Source: Nakamurella lactea DSM 19367 (GTDB taxonomy: Bacteria; Actinomycetota; Actinomycetes; Mycobacteriales; Nakamurellaceae). From it: 64,000 bases of DNA. The notes beneath the pieces are model-generated. The model was given only the letters and a program-made list of their open reading frames with translations, was not told the DNA's origin and ran no database searches. Location: the NCBI RefSeq assembly GCF_000426645.1, contig NZ_AUFT01000022.1, positions 36,714-100,713 on the forward strand, read 5' to 3'. The position numbers and the translations under genes were made by a program. Shown piece after piece: positions 16,543 to 24,641 of this stretch (position 1 is its first letter; each line of letters begins with the position of its first letter).

Positions 16543-17090
16543 CCACTCACGACCAGCCCGACCGGCCCGGCCGGGTCGAACACCGGACCGAGCACGTCCA
16601 CGAGTTGGCCGCTACCCCGGAGCAGGTGTGGGACGCGATCGCCACCGCCGACGGCATCTCGGCCTGGATGGCGCCGACCCGGCTGGACCCGCAGATCGGC
16701 GGTGAGGTGTCGTTCGATCTCGGCGCGTTCAACTCGACCGGTGTCATCACCGACTACACACCGAACGTTCGATTCGCCTACGAGGAACCGTGGCCGATCG
16801 CCTCCCGTGCCGAGGACATCCCGCCCGGGATGCGCGAGTGGTTCGCCACGATCGGCGTGCCGCTGTCGGAGGTCTACCGCGACCTGGCCACGGCCGGCCC
16901 GATCGCCACCGAGTTCCTGATCGAGGCGGCGTCCGGCGGCAGTTGCGTGATCCGCGTCGTCACGAGTGCCTACGGGAGCGGTGCGGATTGGGAGAACGAG
17001 TTCTTCGCCGAGATGGTGGCCGACTGGGGCGCAACCCTGGACAACCTCGCCACCCGGTTCAGCAAGGCTTCCGACCAGGCACTGCCATGA
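16539..17090 (+). CDS. SRPBCC/AHSA1-domain protein
   Basis: A 183-residue START/Bet v1-like protein of the AHSA1 type. HVHELAATPEQVWDAIATA (about 17-35) followed by ISAWMAPTRLDPQIGG is the standard opening of this family, and the C-terminal helix (FFAEMVADWGATLDNLA) closes the hydrophobic cavity. Members bind hydrophobic ligands, and many are paired with ArsR regulators as here. GTG 16539 overlaps the ArsR stop (GTGA), and its own TGA overlaps the MBL ATG (ATGA). Function beyond ligand binding is unknown. Confidence 0.87.
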   Translation: MTTHDQPDRPGRVEHRTEHVHELAATPEQVWDAIATADGISAWMAPTRLDPQIGGEVSFDLGAFNSTGVITDYTPNVRFAYEEPWPIASRAEDIPPGMREWFATIGVPLSEVYRDLATAGPIATEFLIEAASGGSCVIRVVTSAYGSGADWENEFFAEMVADWGATLDNLATRFSKASDQALP

Positions 17091-17710
17091 CCGTCCCCGC
17101 CGCCGTCACCATCACGCCGGTCTGCGTTGCCGACCTGCTCGCCGACGGCGAGCGGATGCCGGTCTACGTGCACGTGATCGACCACCCCGAGGCGCGCGTT
17201 CTGGTCGACACCGGCCTGACGCGGTTGCATCCGGCGGTGGCCGACCTCGATCCCCGACTCCGCCCATTGAACGAGCAGAACTTCGACCTCGCCGGCATCG
17301 ACATCGTCGTGAACACCCACCTGCACTTCGACCACTGCGGCGGCAACCACCTGTTCGCCGGCCGGCCGATCTATGTCCAGCGCCGGGAGCTCGACGACGC
17401 GCGCAACGAGCACGACTACACCATCCGCGAGTGGGTCGACGCGCCCGGCGTGAAGTACCTGCCGGTCGACGGCGAACGCGAGCTGCTTCCCGGGCTCCGG
17501 CTCGTCCCGGCGCCGGGCCACACCCCCGGCACCCAGATCGTCGTCGTCGAGACCGGCGCGCGCCCGGTCGTCGTCGGCGGCGACGTGGCGGTCTGGAGTG
17601 GCGAACTCGACGATCCGCGCACGGAAGGCCAGCTACTGGTGCGGGCGCTCGAGCCCGAGCTGGTCTGGCTCGCACACCAGCACGACCCGTGGCGACCGCG
17701 CTCCGGCTGA
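17087..17710 (+). CDS. MBL-fold metallohydrolase, AHL-lactonase-like
   Basis: A 207-residue metallo-beta-lactamase-fold hydrolase. The zinc motif HLHFDHCGG supplies H78, H80, D82 and H83. A further His is in VPAPGHTPGTQ, Asp is in VVGGDVAVW, and the last His ligand is in WLAHQHDP. The layout (VLVDTGL, NTHLHFDHCGGN, PGHTPG) matches the N-acyl-homoserine lactonase/quercetinase-like group, so a lactone or ester substrate is plausible but unproven. ATG 17087 is coupled by a 4-nt overlap to the SRPBCC gene. Confidence 0.87.
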   Translation: MTVPAAVTITPVCVADLLADGERMPVYVHVIDHPEARVLVDTGLTRLHPAVADLDPRLRPLNEQNFDLAGIDIVVNTHLHFDHCGGNHLFAGRPIYVQRRELDDARNEHDYTIREWVDAPGVKYLPVDGERELLPGLRLVPAPGHTPGTQIVVVETGARPVVVGGDVAVWSGELDDPRTEGQLLVRALEPELVWLAHQHDPWRPRSG

Positions 17711-17829
17711 GCCCCCGGATGGCTCCACCGAGCCTTCCCGCTTAGGCTGTCGGATGCCCGTTCGGCGCCGTTCGCCGGCATCCGGTCCGGTCCGGGCACC
17801 GAAACGCCTGGGCTGACGGAAGGAGCGGA

Positions 17830-18588
17830 GTGTTCGGCAAGAAGAAGCTCTCGGCCGCCGAGTCCATGGATGCCATCACCGAGGCGCTGGCGGACGCCGA
17901 GTCCGCGCGGCGCTCGGCGCAGGACGCCGCGGCCCGCGCGCTCAAGGCAGCCGATAACGCCGAGCTGAAGGCCGTGAAGGCCACCGCAAAGGAGCAGAGC
18001 AAGGTGGACAAGAAGGCCGAGAAAGCCGCGAAGGCCGCCCGCAAGGCGGATCTCAAGTCGGCCAAGGCGCTCGCCAAGCAGGCCAAGAAGGGCGACAAGG
18101 CCGCTGCCGAGGCCGCCAAGAAGGCGACCGAAGCCGCCAAGAAGACCCCGCAGTCGTTGTTCGACAAGGCGACCGACCCGAAGGCCGCCCGGCGGGTGGT
18201 GACGGCGGCGAAAGTGATCGGCCCGGTGCTCGCGCCGTTCGCGCTCAAGGCCGCTACCTCCACCCGCGACTACCTGGACAGCCGCAAGGCCACCCAGCTC
18301 GGCGTCAGCCCTGCCGAGGTGGGCGCCTATCGCGGGGCGACCGGCAAGGTCGAGGCGCGGCTGGTCGGCCTGAAGCGGTCGATCGCCGACCTGCGCTCCC
18401 GTCGGTCCGGCGATCTGCAGGTCACCCGCTTCGCCGACGTGGCCACCGGCCGGATCACCGACCTGACCTCGGCGGTGCGGGCGGCCGCATCGATGCCGTC
18501 CGGGCGACGCCGGGCGACGATCTCCGCCGTCAACCGGGAGCTGGACCAGATCGACGCCGACCTGATGACCTTCCTGGTCGGTCGCTGA
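17830..18588 (+). CDS. Ala/Lys-rich coiled-coil protein, DUF6474-like
   Basis: A 252-residue cytosolic protein. Residues 10-115 are extremely rich in Ala and Lys and should form a long coiled coil. The C-terminal half (TRDYLDSRKATQLGVSPAEV onward) is a conserved globular domain of the mycobacterial/actinobacterial DUF6474 type. No catalytic motif is seen. GTG 17830 follows AAGGAG at good spacing. The charged coil could bind nucleic acid or membranes, but that is only a guess. It stands alone between the MBL operon and a membrane protein gene. Confidence 0.7.
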   Translation: MFGKKKLSAAESMDAITEALADAESARRSAQDAAARALKAADNAELKAVKATAKEQSKVDKKAEKAAKAARKADLKSAKALAKQAKKGDKAAAEAAKKATEAAKKTPQSLFDKATDPKAARRVVTAAKVIGPVLAPFALKAATSTRDYLDSRKATQLGVSPAEVGAYRGATGKVEARLVGLKRSIADLRSRRSGDLQVTRFADVATGRITDLTSAVRAAASMPSGRRRATISAVNRELDQIDADLMTFLVGR

Positions 18589-18673
18589 CCCACCGCCTCC
18601 CTCGGCAAACGCAACCGCGGACCGACCCGCCCGGCCGGCCGGGTCGGGCGGCCATCCCGGTAGCCTGAGCTGC

Positions 18674-19198
18674 GTGTTGGAACCCACCTCGATCCGCTGG
18701 CGGCGGATCCGGGGTGGGCTTTTCGCTGCCGTGTCCGCGGAGCTGGCGGCGCTCGGGCACCTGATCGGCGGTGGCGAATTCCCGCATCCGTCGACCGTGC
18801 TCGCCGCCGGGGCGCTGGTCGGGCTGGGCGCTGCCGGGCTGGCCCGTCAGCAGCGGGGGTTCTGGGCGATCCTCGGTCCGCTCGCCGCCTCCCAATTGTT
18901 GTTCCACGCCCTGTTCAGCCTGACCGGTCACGGCGGTGAACTGCAGCTCGGCCGGATGGTCGTGTTCCACCTGGTCGCCGCTGTCGGCTCGGCGGCGGTG
19001 CTGGCCGGCGGCGAACGGGCGCTGTTCCGCTGCGCGCAACTCCTGCGCCGGACGGTGCTGCGGCTCGCGCCGCTGCCGACGCTGGTGGCCGCCGGCATCC
19101 ACTGGGCGGCCGGACCCACCGACCAGCTCCGCCCGTTGCTGCTGCGGGTCGCCCGGGCGCACGGCCGCCGCGGACCGCCCGTACTGCTCCGTCCCTGA
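18674..19198 (+). CDS. Small multi-pass membrane protein next to copper genes
   Basis: A 174-residue protein with about four hydrophobic segments (FAAVSAELAALGHLIGGG, TVLAAGALVGLGAAGLA, the LLFHALFSL region, LVAAVGSAAVLAGG). It contains His residues in or near membrane segments (ELAALGHLIGG, LLFHALFSLTGH, VFHLVAA). Neighbouring genes encode YcnI and CopC, and similar small His-containing membrane proteins often accompany them in actinobacteria, so a copper-related role is possible. GTG 18674 is used; the ribosome site is weak. I do not recognise a named family. Confidence 0.6.
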   Translation: MLEPTSIRWRRIRGGLFAAVSAELAALGHLIGGGEFPHPSTVLAAGALVGLGAAGLARQQRGFWAILGPLAASQLLFHALFSLTGHGGELQLGRMVVFHLVAAVGSAAVLAGGERALFRCAQLLRRTVLRLAPLPTLVAAGIHWAAGPTDQLRPLLLRVARAHGRRGPPVLLRP

Positions 19199-19329
19199 AA
19201 CCGGTCGGCTCGCCGAGCCGCCCGCCCGATCCGGCAGCCCACCGCTGCCGGATAGTCCCGTGCGCCCCGCGATCGAGCGGCATCGCCGGTGACGAACCCG
19301 AGCGACGAACTACAGGAGCAGAACGACCC

Positions 19330-20115
19330 ATGCGATCCCCCACCCGAGCAGCCCGGCTGCTGACCGTCGGCGCGCTGACCGCCGCGACCCTGGTGATCGG
19401 CGCCGGCGCGGCGTCGGCACACGTGACAGTCTCACCGTCGACCGCGGAAGCCGGCGGGTACGCCGTGCTGACCTTCCGCGTCCCGAACGAGTCCGACACG
19501 GCCGGCACCGTCGGACTCACCATCCACTTCCCCACCGACACCCCGCTGGCCTCGGTCCGGTACCAGAACGTCCCGGGCTGGACCGCCAAGGCGGTCACCG
19601 AGCAACTGCCGAAGCCGGTGACGGAGGGCGCGATCACCATCGACAAGGCCGTCACCTCGGTGACGTTCACCGCCGCCGGCGGCACGAAAATCGCGCCGGG
19701 CGAGTTCGCCCAGTTCGACCTCTCGGTCGGTCCACTGCCGGACGTCCCGGCCCTGTCGTTCCCGACCGATCAGACCTACGACGACGGTTCGGTGGTGAAG
19801 TGGGCCGACAAGACGGTCGCCGGGGCCGCCGAGCCGGACCATCCGGCACCGACCGTCACGCTGACCGCGGCCGCCGACGACACCGCCGGCCACTCGCACT
19901 CTGCTGACGCGACCGTCCAGGCCACCCCCGAGGTCGGGCAGGCCGCGGTCGCCGTCGGCAGCGCCGACACCCTGGCCAGGGTGCTGGGCATCGTCGGCAT
20001 CGTGCTGGCGGCGCTCTCGCTGTTCGTCGGTGCGCTCGGGCTGCGACGCAGGTCGGCGGGGCCGGGCCGGCGGGTGTCGAGTCCGGCGAGCGCCGAGGAT
20101 GATGACCGGTCATGA
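19330..20115 (+). CDS. YcnI/DUF1775 copper-binding protein
   Basis: A 261-residue exported, membrane-anchored protein of the YcnI (DUF1775) family. The signal peptide spans residues 1-30, with predicted cleavage after ASA leaving H31 as the new N-terminus (HVTVSPSTAE). In YcnI the N-terminal His helps coordinate Cu(II). The conserved core (GGYAVLTFRVPNES) follows, then a His-containing linker, a C-terminal helix near 215-240 and a basic tail. Its TGA overlaps the CopC ATG (ATGA), so the two are coupled. It probably handles copper outside the membrane. Confidence 0.9.
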   Translation: MRSPTRAARLLTVGALTAATLVIGAGAASAHVTVSPSTAEAGGYAVLTFRVPNESDTAGTVGLTIHFPTDTPLASVRYQNVPGWTAKAVTEQLPKPVTEGAITIDKAVTSVTFTAAGGTKIAPGEFAQFDLSVGPLPDVPALSFPTDQTYDDGSVVKWADKTVAGAAEPDHPAPTVTLTAAADDTAGHSHSADATVQATPEVGQAAVAVGSADTLARVLGIVGIVLAALSLFVGALGLRRRSAGPGRRVSSPASAEDDDRS

Positions 20116-20729
20116 CGATGACGCAAGTACTGGACCCGCAGCCGACGAGCTGGTGGCGGCGCGGGTTGTCGGCCGGGGCCGCCGTGCTGCTCGCGCTGCT
20201 GATCGGTGTCGGGCTGGCCCTGCCGGCCTCCGCCCACAACACCTTGACCGGGTCCGATCCGGCCGACGGCAGCACCGTGTCGGCGGCGCCGACCACCGTC
20301 ACGCTGACCTTCGACCAGCCGGTGCAGAACTACCAGCCGGTGCTCACGGTGACCGGCCCGAACGGCAACAGGTTCAGCGCCGGCGAGGCGACGGTGCAGT
20401 CGAACACCGTGTCGGTCGCGCTGGACGGGGCCGGACCGGCCGGCGAGTACATCGCCGCCTACCGGGTGGTCTCGGCGGACGGGCACCCGGTGAGCGGCGA
20501 GATCCGCTACACGCTCGCGGCCGGGGCCGCAGGGACCGCCACCGGTTCGCCGGCACCGGCCGGCAGCACCCCGTCGGCGGCCGCCGGTGACGGCTCGTCA
20601 GGGTTGGGCGTCTGGCTCTGGATCGGCATAGCGGTGGCCGCCCTGCTGGTGATCGCCGCGGTCGTGGTGATCCTGCGCTCGGTGTCGGGATCGAAATCGG
20701 AGGCCGGGGGGACCGAGGCCGACCGCTGA
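20112..20729 (+). CDS. CopC-domain copper resistance protein
   Basis: A 205-residue protein with a signal peptide ending LALPASA, giving mature H42 (HNTLTGSDPADGS), the classic CopC N-terminal copper ligand. The cupredoxin-like domain contains a TFDQPVQ strand and the DGHPVSGEIRY motif, whose His is a second ligand. An Ala/Ser/Gly linker and a transmembrane helix (about 172-193) anchor it. It is translationally coupled to YcnI. No CopD domain or gene follows, unlike many YcnI-CopC-CopD loci. A repeat cluster starts directly after the stop. Confidence 0.9.
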   Translation: MTMTQVLDPQPTSWWRRGLSAGAAVLLALLIGVGLALPASAHNTLTGSDPADGSTVSAAPTTVTLTFDQPVQNYQPVLTVTGPNGNRFSAGEATVQSNTVSVALDGAGPAGEYIAAYRVVSADGHPVSGEIRYTLAAGAAGTATGSPAPAGSTPSAAAGDGSSGLGVWLWIGIAVAALLVIAAVVVILRSVSGSKSEAGGTEADR

Positions 20730-20730
20730 C

Positions 20731-20850
20731 CGGGACAACCCCGCTACGCCCCACCGGGACAACCCCGCTACGCCCCCACCGGGACAACCCCGCTACGCCC
20801 CAGCGGGACAACGCCGCTACGGCTGACCGGGATGGCGTAGCGGGGTTGTC
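20731..20850. repeat. Second cluster of the GTAGCGGGGTTGTCCC repeat between convergent genes
   Basis: Four copies of CGGGACAACCCCGCTACG (20731-20748, 20755-20772, 20780-20797, 20804-20821; the last with one mismatch) are spaced by 24-25 bp. An inverted copy, CGTAGCGGGGTTGTC (20836-20850), touches the stop codon of the leftward gene. The unit is the reverse complement of the 2445-2643 array. A 15-bp perfect stem can form between the first and last copies. Here it fills the whole gap between convergent genes, which suits a bidirectional terminator or REP-like element. Confidence 0.9.
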
Positions 20851-21222
20851 TCACTTCGCCTTGTCATGGTGCTTGCGGCCCAACAGGATCAGATGCAGAA
20901 CGGTGGTGACCGCGGAGATGACGATCGCGGCGATCACGGTCTGCAGGAACCCGCCGAGGTCGAGCACGTCCGAGATCCCAGCGGTGATGGCCAGCAGGAT
21001 CGCATTGACCACGATGGAGAACAACCCCAGGGTGATCACGTTCAGCGGCACGGTCAACAGCCGCAGGATGGGGCCGATGACGGCATTGACCAGTCCGTAG
21101 AGCGCGGCCAGACCGATCAGCGCGAACGAGCCGTACTTGATGTGCACATCCGGGATCAGCCACGCGGCGACGCCGAGCGCCACGGCGAGAATCAGCCACA
21201 TGATCAGTACCCTGCGCACCAT
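20851..21222 (-). CDS. Phage-holin-family (YvlD-like) membrane protein
   Basis: A 123-residue protein with four hydrophobic helices. The family core YGLVNAVIGPILRLLTVPLN and the following TLGLFSIVVNAILL match the phage holin family 4/YvlD (DUF360-like) group. Despite the name these are chromosomal inner-membrane proteins linked to envelope stress in Bacillus. ATG 21222 lies 34 nt from the shared palindrome at 21257-21273. The geometry places the predicted transcription start almost at the ATG, so the mRNA may be leaderless. Confidence 0.85.
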   Translation of the reverse strand: MVRRVLIMWLILAVALGVAAWLIPDVHIKYGSFALIGLAALYGLVNAVIGPILRLLTVPLNVITLGLFSIVVNAILLAITAGISDVLDLGGFLQTVIAAIVISAVTTVLHLILLGRKHHDKAK

Positions 21223-21256
21223 GGTCCGAGGGTCCCATCTGCGCCTACCCGGGACG

Positions 21257-21273
21257 TCACCCGATATGGATGA
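21257..21273. promoter_or_regulatory. Island palindrome copy 1: TCACCC-gatat-GGATGA
   Basis: A copy of the TCAYCC-N5-GGRTGA motif between the divergent holin-type gene (starts 21222) and the 74-residue paralog (starts 21384). Being nearly symmetric, it could serve both promoters. Confidence 0.7.
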
Positions 21274-21383
21274 TCAGCCGAGGACAACACCGGGAGCCAG
21301 GAGATTCGCCGAGACCACCCTGTTCGGATGAGGCCTCCCGCCGGTCGACCATCGGACGCTTGATCGGGACCGAAGGGATTGAG

Positions 21384-21608
21384 GTGGCCCAACTTCAGTA
21401 CGAGATCAGAATCGGTGGGGTGGTCGACCCCGCGGATCTGGACGCCCTTGAGGGCCTGCGCATCTCGGTCGGTAAGGAGTTCACCTCGGTGACCGGTTGG
21501 TTCGATCAGTCCGCGCTACACGGCCTGATCGTCAGGATCGGTGCTTTGGGTCTGGAGCTGATCGAGATCCGCCGGGTCCGATCCGTGCGTCGCCGCCCGG
21601 AAGGCTGA
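21384..21608 (+). CDS. Small protein, member 1 of a three-copy paralogous family
   Basis: A 74-residue protein from GTG 21384, with GAAGGGA upstream; the frame is open further back but without homology. It aligns with the proteins at 56340 and 56755 over about 59 residues, sharing a YEIRIGG-type first strand, an acidic/aliphatic helix, a central strand, then DQSALHGLIVRIGALGLEL and a closing EIRR. The predicted pattern is beta-alpha-beta-beta-alpha-beta, as in ferredoxin-like or ACT folds, so it may be a small ligand-binding or oligomerising protein. Function unknown. Its 3' end overlaps the leftward gene ending at 21532 by 77 bp. Confidence 0.7.
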   Translation: MAQLQYEIRIGGVVDPADLDALEGLRISVGKEFTSVTGWFDQSALHGLIVRIGALGLELIEIRRVRSVRRRPEG

Positions 21609-22650
21609 ACTCCGGTCGGGCCGGACGACGCCGTCCACTCGACGGGACCGGCACCGGTACCGGCAGGGCTCGTCGCTGTCCCGGCGCCCACAGGGCCGCC
21701 AGCGCAGCGACGGTGAGCGAGACCATGGCGACCAGCCGAATCCAGGCAACGAGATCCGCGGTCACGACGGCGAGAATGGCGTGCGTCGCCTCCGGTGACC
21801 TCGCAGGTTTGCTGACGGCCGTCAGGGCAAATCTCAGCAGCACACCGACAACGACGGTGCCGCACGCCAGGGCCGCCGACGCATGGGCAGCGCCGCGCCG
21901 CCGGTCGGCGGCCATCACCACGGCGCCGATCAGGGCGCACAGCGCGCCGGCGCTCACTGCCGTCGACCATCGGATCAGCTGTGCGTAGTGGGCCCTCAGC
22001 GTGGCGACGTCAGCGGCAGGTATCAGCACGTATTCGGCAGAGCCGGTCGGGATCCCTGCCGCCCAGGAATGACCTTGTGCCACCAGTCGTTCACGGACCT
22101 GCGCCAACACCGGTTCGAGTTGCAGCGCAATGTTTCCCGCCGGGTCCAGCAGGTTGCCCTGACCGTTCATCAGCTGGACGAACTGGTGGTGGGCCGTGCG
22201 ATTGAGCTGCTCCCAGACGGTGGCGAAGCCCGGGGCGGTCAGCACGTCCCCGACCACTCGCCCGACGAGGTCACGGATGCCGCCGTTCAGCGCGTCGAGC
22301 GCGGCGATGACGGCATCCGTGACGCGGTCGGGGACATCGCGCGCGGACAGGAATTCGGCAACCTGGTCGGAGGCACCGAGGTTATCCACTGCCGTCATCA
22401 CGGCCGTGACCAGTCGGTCCTGCAGGGCCGCGATGACCTCGGGATCGGTGGCCAACGGGGCGACCGCCCGCACGTAGGCGTCGTCGTCGGTGACGACGGT
22501 CCTGGCCCAGTTCGCGACCAACGCCACCGGGCCGAGAACGGCCCCGATGAGCACGAGCATCCCGGCCACCCAGGTTCGAACCCGATGCCTGGACGGCGGT
22601 CTGGGTGCCACCGCGCCCCCCGGCCCCGCACCCGTCGACGCGGTGACCAC
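21532..22650 (-). CDS. Actinobacterial membrane protein of unknown function
   Basis: A 372-residue protein. An N-terminal helix (about 27-48, WVAGMLVLIGAVLGPVALVA) is followed by a large extracytoplasmic domain (about 50-215, with YVRAVAPLATDPEVIAALQD) and three C-terminal helices (about 225-330), then a Pro/Arg-rich tail. The opening R-W-V...W-A-R...VAPLA.DP pattern recurs in many actinobacterial membrane proteins without assigned role. GTG 22650 lies 18 nt after the stress-protein stop, so it is probably co-transcribed with it. The tail's last 26 codons are antisense to the 21384 gene. Confidence 0.7.
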   Translation of the reverse strand: MVTASTGAGPGGAVAPRPPSRHRVRTWVAGMLVLIGAVLGPVALVANWARTVVTDDDAYVRAVAPLATDPEVIAALQDRLVTAVMTAVDNLGASDQVAEFLSARDVPDRVTDAVIAALDALNGGIRDLVGRVVGDVLTAPGFATVWEQLNRTAHHQFVQLMNGQGNLLDPAGNIALQLEPVLAQVRERLVAQGHSWAAGIPTGSAEYVLIPAADVATLRAHYAQLIRWSTAVSAGALCALIGAVVMAADRRRGAAHASAALACGTVVVGVLLRFALTAVSKPARSPEATHAILAVVTADLVAWIRLVAMVSLTVAALAALWAPGQRRALPVPVPVPSSGRRRPARPEFSLPGGDARIGPGGSRSAPDPKHRS

Positions 22651-22668
22651 GGTGGGTTCCGCCGGGTG

Positions 22669-23175
22669 TCAGGCCGGAACCACGTAGGCCCGTACGGACA
22701 GCGACCCGTTCTGCAGAATGTCGTGCGCCTTGTTCACCTGCTCGGCGGTGCCGTGCACGACCACCAGGTACCGGTCGGCCTTCAATTCGTTCTCGTAGAC
22801 CGGGATCTCGTCCTTCGGGACGCCGAGACCGACCAGCGCGCCGAGCCCGGCCCCGAGGCCCGCCCCGACCAACGTCGCCGCCAGCCAGCCGCCCGCGGCC
22901 ACCCAGCCGATGCCGGGTAGCCACATGAATCCCAGCAGCAACCACCCGCTGATTGCGCCCCAGAACGCTCCCCACGCACCGAAATGCCCCGCTTCGCTGC
23001 CCTGCGGTACCCAGCCGTGTATTTCCTTCTCGTTCTTGACACCCTTGCCGACGATCGACACATGGTTCGCGTCGAACCCGGATTGCTGCAGGGCGTTCAG
23101 CGCGATGAGCGCGGTGTCGTGGTCGGGGTAGACCGCAATGGTCGAGTTCTTCTCTGCCGGGTCGACGTCCGCCAT
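22669..23175 (-). CDS. General stress protein 17M-like glycine-zipper protein
   Basis: A 168-residue protein. An N-terminal alpha/beta domain (STIAVYPDHDTALIALNALQ, residues 11-30) resembles the general-stress-protein 17M/YflT and DUF1269 N-domain. It leads into a hydrophobic, glycine-zipper middle (about 68-120, AATLVGAGLGAGLGALVGLG) and returns to a strand-rich C-terminus (YLVVVHGTAEQVNKAHDIL). It is probably a membrane-associated stress protein. It is first in a leftward pair with the 22650 gene and is served by the palindrome at 23273-23289. Confidence 0.75.
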   Translation of the reverse strand: MADVDPAEKNSTIAVYPDHDTALIALNALQQSGFDANHVSIVGKGVKNEKEIHGWVPQGSEAGHFGAWGAFWGAISGWLLLGFMWLPGIGWVAAGGWLAATLVGAGLGAGLGALVGLGVPKDEIPVYENELKADRYLVVVHGTAEQVNKAHDILQNGSLSVRAYVVPA

Positions 23176-23272
23176 ATTCCATCCTCTCGATCACAGTTAG
23201 TCCCGTCCGCCTTCAGGATCGGCGCCCGGGACCTGGCCCCTGGATTGTTGTCCGCCGATGGTCGCGCTGGGC

Positions 23273-23326
23273 TCACCCGAGCTGGATGAGTTCGCCGCGG
23301 CAGCGGGACTCACCCGTGCTAGGTGA
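23273..23326. promoter_or_regulatory. Island palindrome copies 2 and 3 (tandem)
   Basis: TCACCC-gagct-GGATGA at 23273-23289 and TCACCC-gtgct-AGGTGA at 23310-23326 are 37 bp apart. They lie between the leftward stress protein (starts 23175) and the rightward AI-2E transporter (starts 23361). With the spacing seen elsewhere, the first would drive the leftward gene and the second the rightward gene. Confidence 0.75.
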
Positions 23327-23360
23327 ACCAAACCGGCCGGAGAACTGCTCGGATGCTCTC

Positions 23361-24518
23361 ATGAACACACCCCAGCCACCGCCGGCTCCGGCCCGGACGT
23401 TCGGTCTGCCCCGCGGCGTGCTGATCATGCTGGGGCTCGCCTCCATGGTCATCGTGCTGTTCGGCATGCGGCAGGTGGCGGGCATCCTGGCCCCGATCTT
23501 CCTGGCGCTGTCGCTGACCATCACGGTCTACCCATTGCGACCACTGCTGCAGCGGCACGGCGTCCCCCGTTGGCTGGCGACGCTACTGGTGATTCTCGGC
23601 GTCTATCTACTGCTGGTCGGTCTGATGTTGGCCTTCATCCTGGGGGTGGCCCGGTTGGCCGATCTGCTGCCGGCCTATGTGCCGCAGATGCAGCAGCGGA
23701 TCGCCGACCTCCAGTCCTGGCTGACCGGCCTGGGCGTTGGCCACGACCAATTGCAGAATGCCCTCAAGGGCCTCAACCCGGGCACCATCATCTCGTTGGT
23801 CGGCGGCATCGTCGGCAGCCTGATGAACGTATTGTCGCTCTTGGTCTTTGTCGTCACCCTGGTGCTGTTCATGGGGATCGACAGCGCGGTGTTCACCACC
23901 CGGATGGAGAAGGTCCGCGGGGGCCGTGAACAGGCGTTGTCCGCCTTGACGTCGTTCGCCTTCGGGACCCGGAAGTACTTCATCGTCTCCACGATTTTCG
24001 GCGGAATCGTGGCTGTTCTCGATTGGTTGGCCCTGGTCATCCTCGATGTGCCTGCGGCGCTGCTCTGGGGCGTGCTGGCGTTCGTCACCAACTACATTCC
24101 CAATATCGGGTTCCTGATCGGCGTCATCCCACCGGCGCTGCTGGCTCTGCTGACCGGCGGAGTGGGTCGGATGGTCGCGGTGATCATCGTCTACTGCGTG
24201 CTCAACTTCATCATCCAGTCGGTGATCCAACCGAAGTACGTTGGCGATTCGGTCGGTCTGACGACGACCGTCAGCTTTCTGTCGCTGATCGTCTGGGCGT
24301 ACGTGCTCGGCCCGCTGGGCGCCATTCTCGCCGTCCCGATGACCTTGTTGGCCAAGGCACTACTGGTCGACGTCGATCCGGAGACCAAATGGCTTCAGTT
24401 GTTCCTGGGCGACGAGCCCCACCACGAGTCCCGCAAGCAGCGTCGCGCCGGTGCCGCCGCGGCGAGTGCGGGCCGCTCGGACGACGGCGCAGCGCCCGAG
24501 GACGATCACGCAGGTTGA
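23361..24518 (+). CDS. AI-2E family transporter (PF01594)
   Basis: A 385-residue membrane protein of the AI-2E/PerM family. Helix pairs occur at about 15-75, then an extracytoplasmic segment (100-160, LADLLPAYVPQMQQRIADLQ), then five more helices. The family core VTNYIPNIGFLIGVIPPALL and IVWAYVLGPLGAILAVPMTL is well conserved. Members export small molecules or act as Na+/H+ antiporters; autoinducer-2 transport is shown for only a few. ATG 23361 has little leader given the predicted start near 23359. The hydrophilic tail is Ala/Arg/Asp-rich. Confidence 0.85.
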   Translation: MNTPQPPPAPARTFGLPRGVLIMLGLASMVIVLFGMRQVAGILAPIFLALSLTITVYPLRPLLQRHGVPRWLATLLVILGVYLLLVGLMLAFILGVARLADLLPAYVPQMQQRIADLQSWLTGLGVGHDQLQNALKGLNPGTIISLVGGIVGSLMNVLSLLVFVVTLVLFMGIDSAVFTTRMEKVRGGREQALSALTSFAFGTRKYFIVSTIFGGIVAVLDWLALVILDVPAALLWGVLAFVTNYIPNIGFLIGVIPPALLALLTGGVGRMVAVIIVYCVLNFIIQSVIQPKYVGDSVGLTTTVSFLSLIVWAYVLGPLGAILAVPMTLLAKALLVDVDPETKWLQLFLGDEPHHESRKQRRAGAAAASAGRSDDGAAPEDDHAG

Positions 24519-24525
24519 CACCCGA

Positions 24526-24542
24526 TCACCCACTCAGGATGA
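24526..24542. promoter_or_regulatory. Island palindrome copy 4: TCACCC-actca-GGATGA
   Basis: It lies 100 nt upstream of the DUF1269 gene. A TCATGCT-like -10 occurs about 30 nt downstream of its centre. Confidence 0.7.
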
Positions 24543-24641
24543 GCACGGCGTCACTCTGTCGACTCATGCTGAGGGAGGCCTGCGAACCCGACAGGTCGGT
24601 TCGACAAGTAGTTCGACGAGTAGAGAGACGAGGGATCTTCG

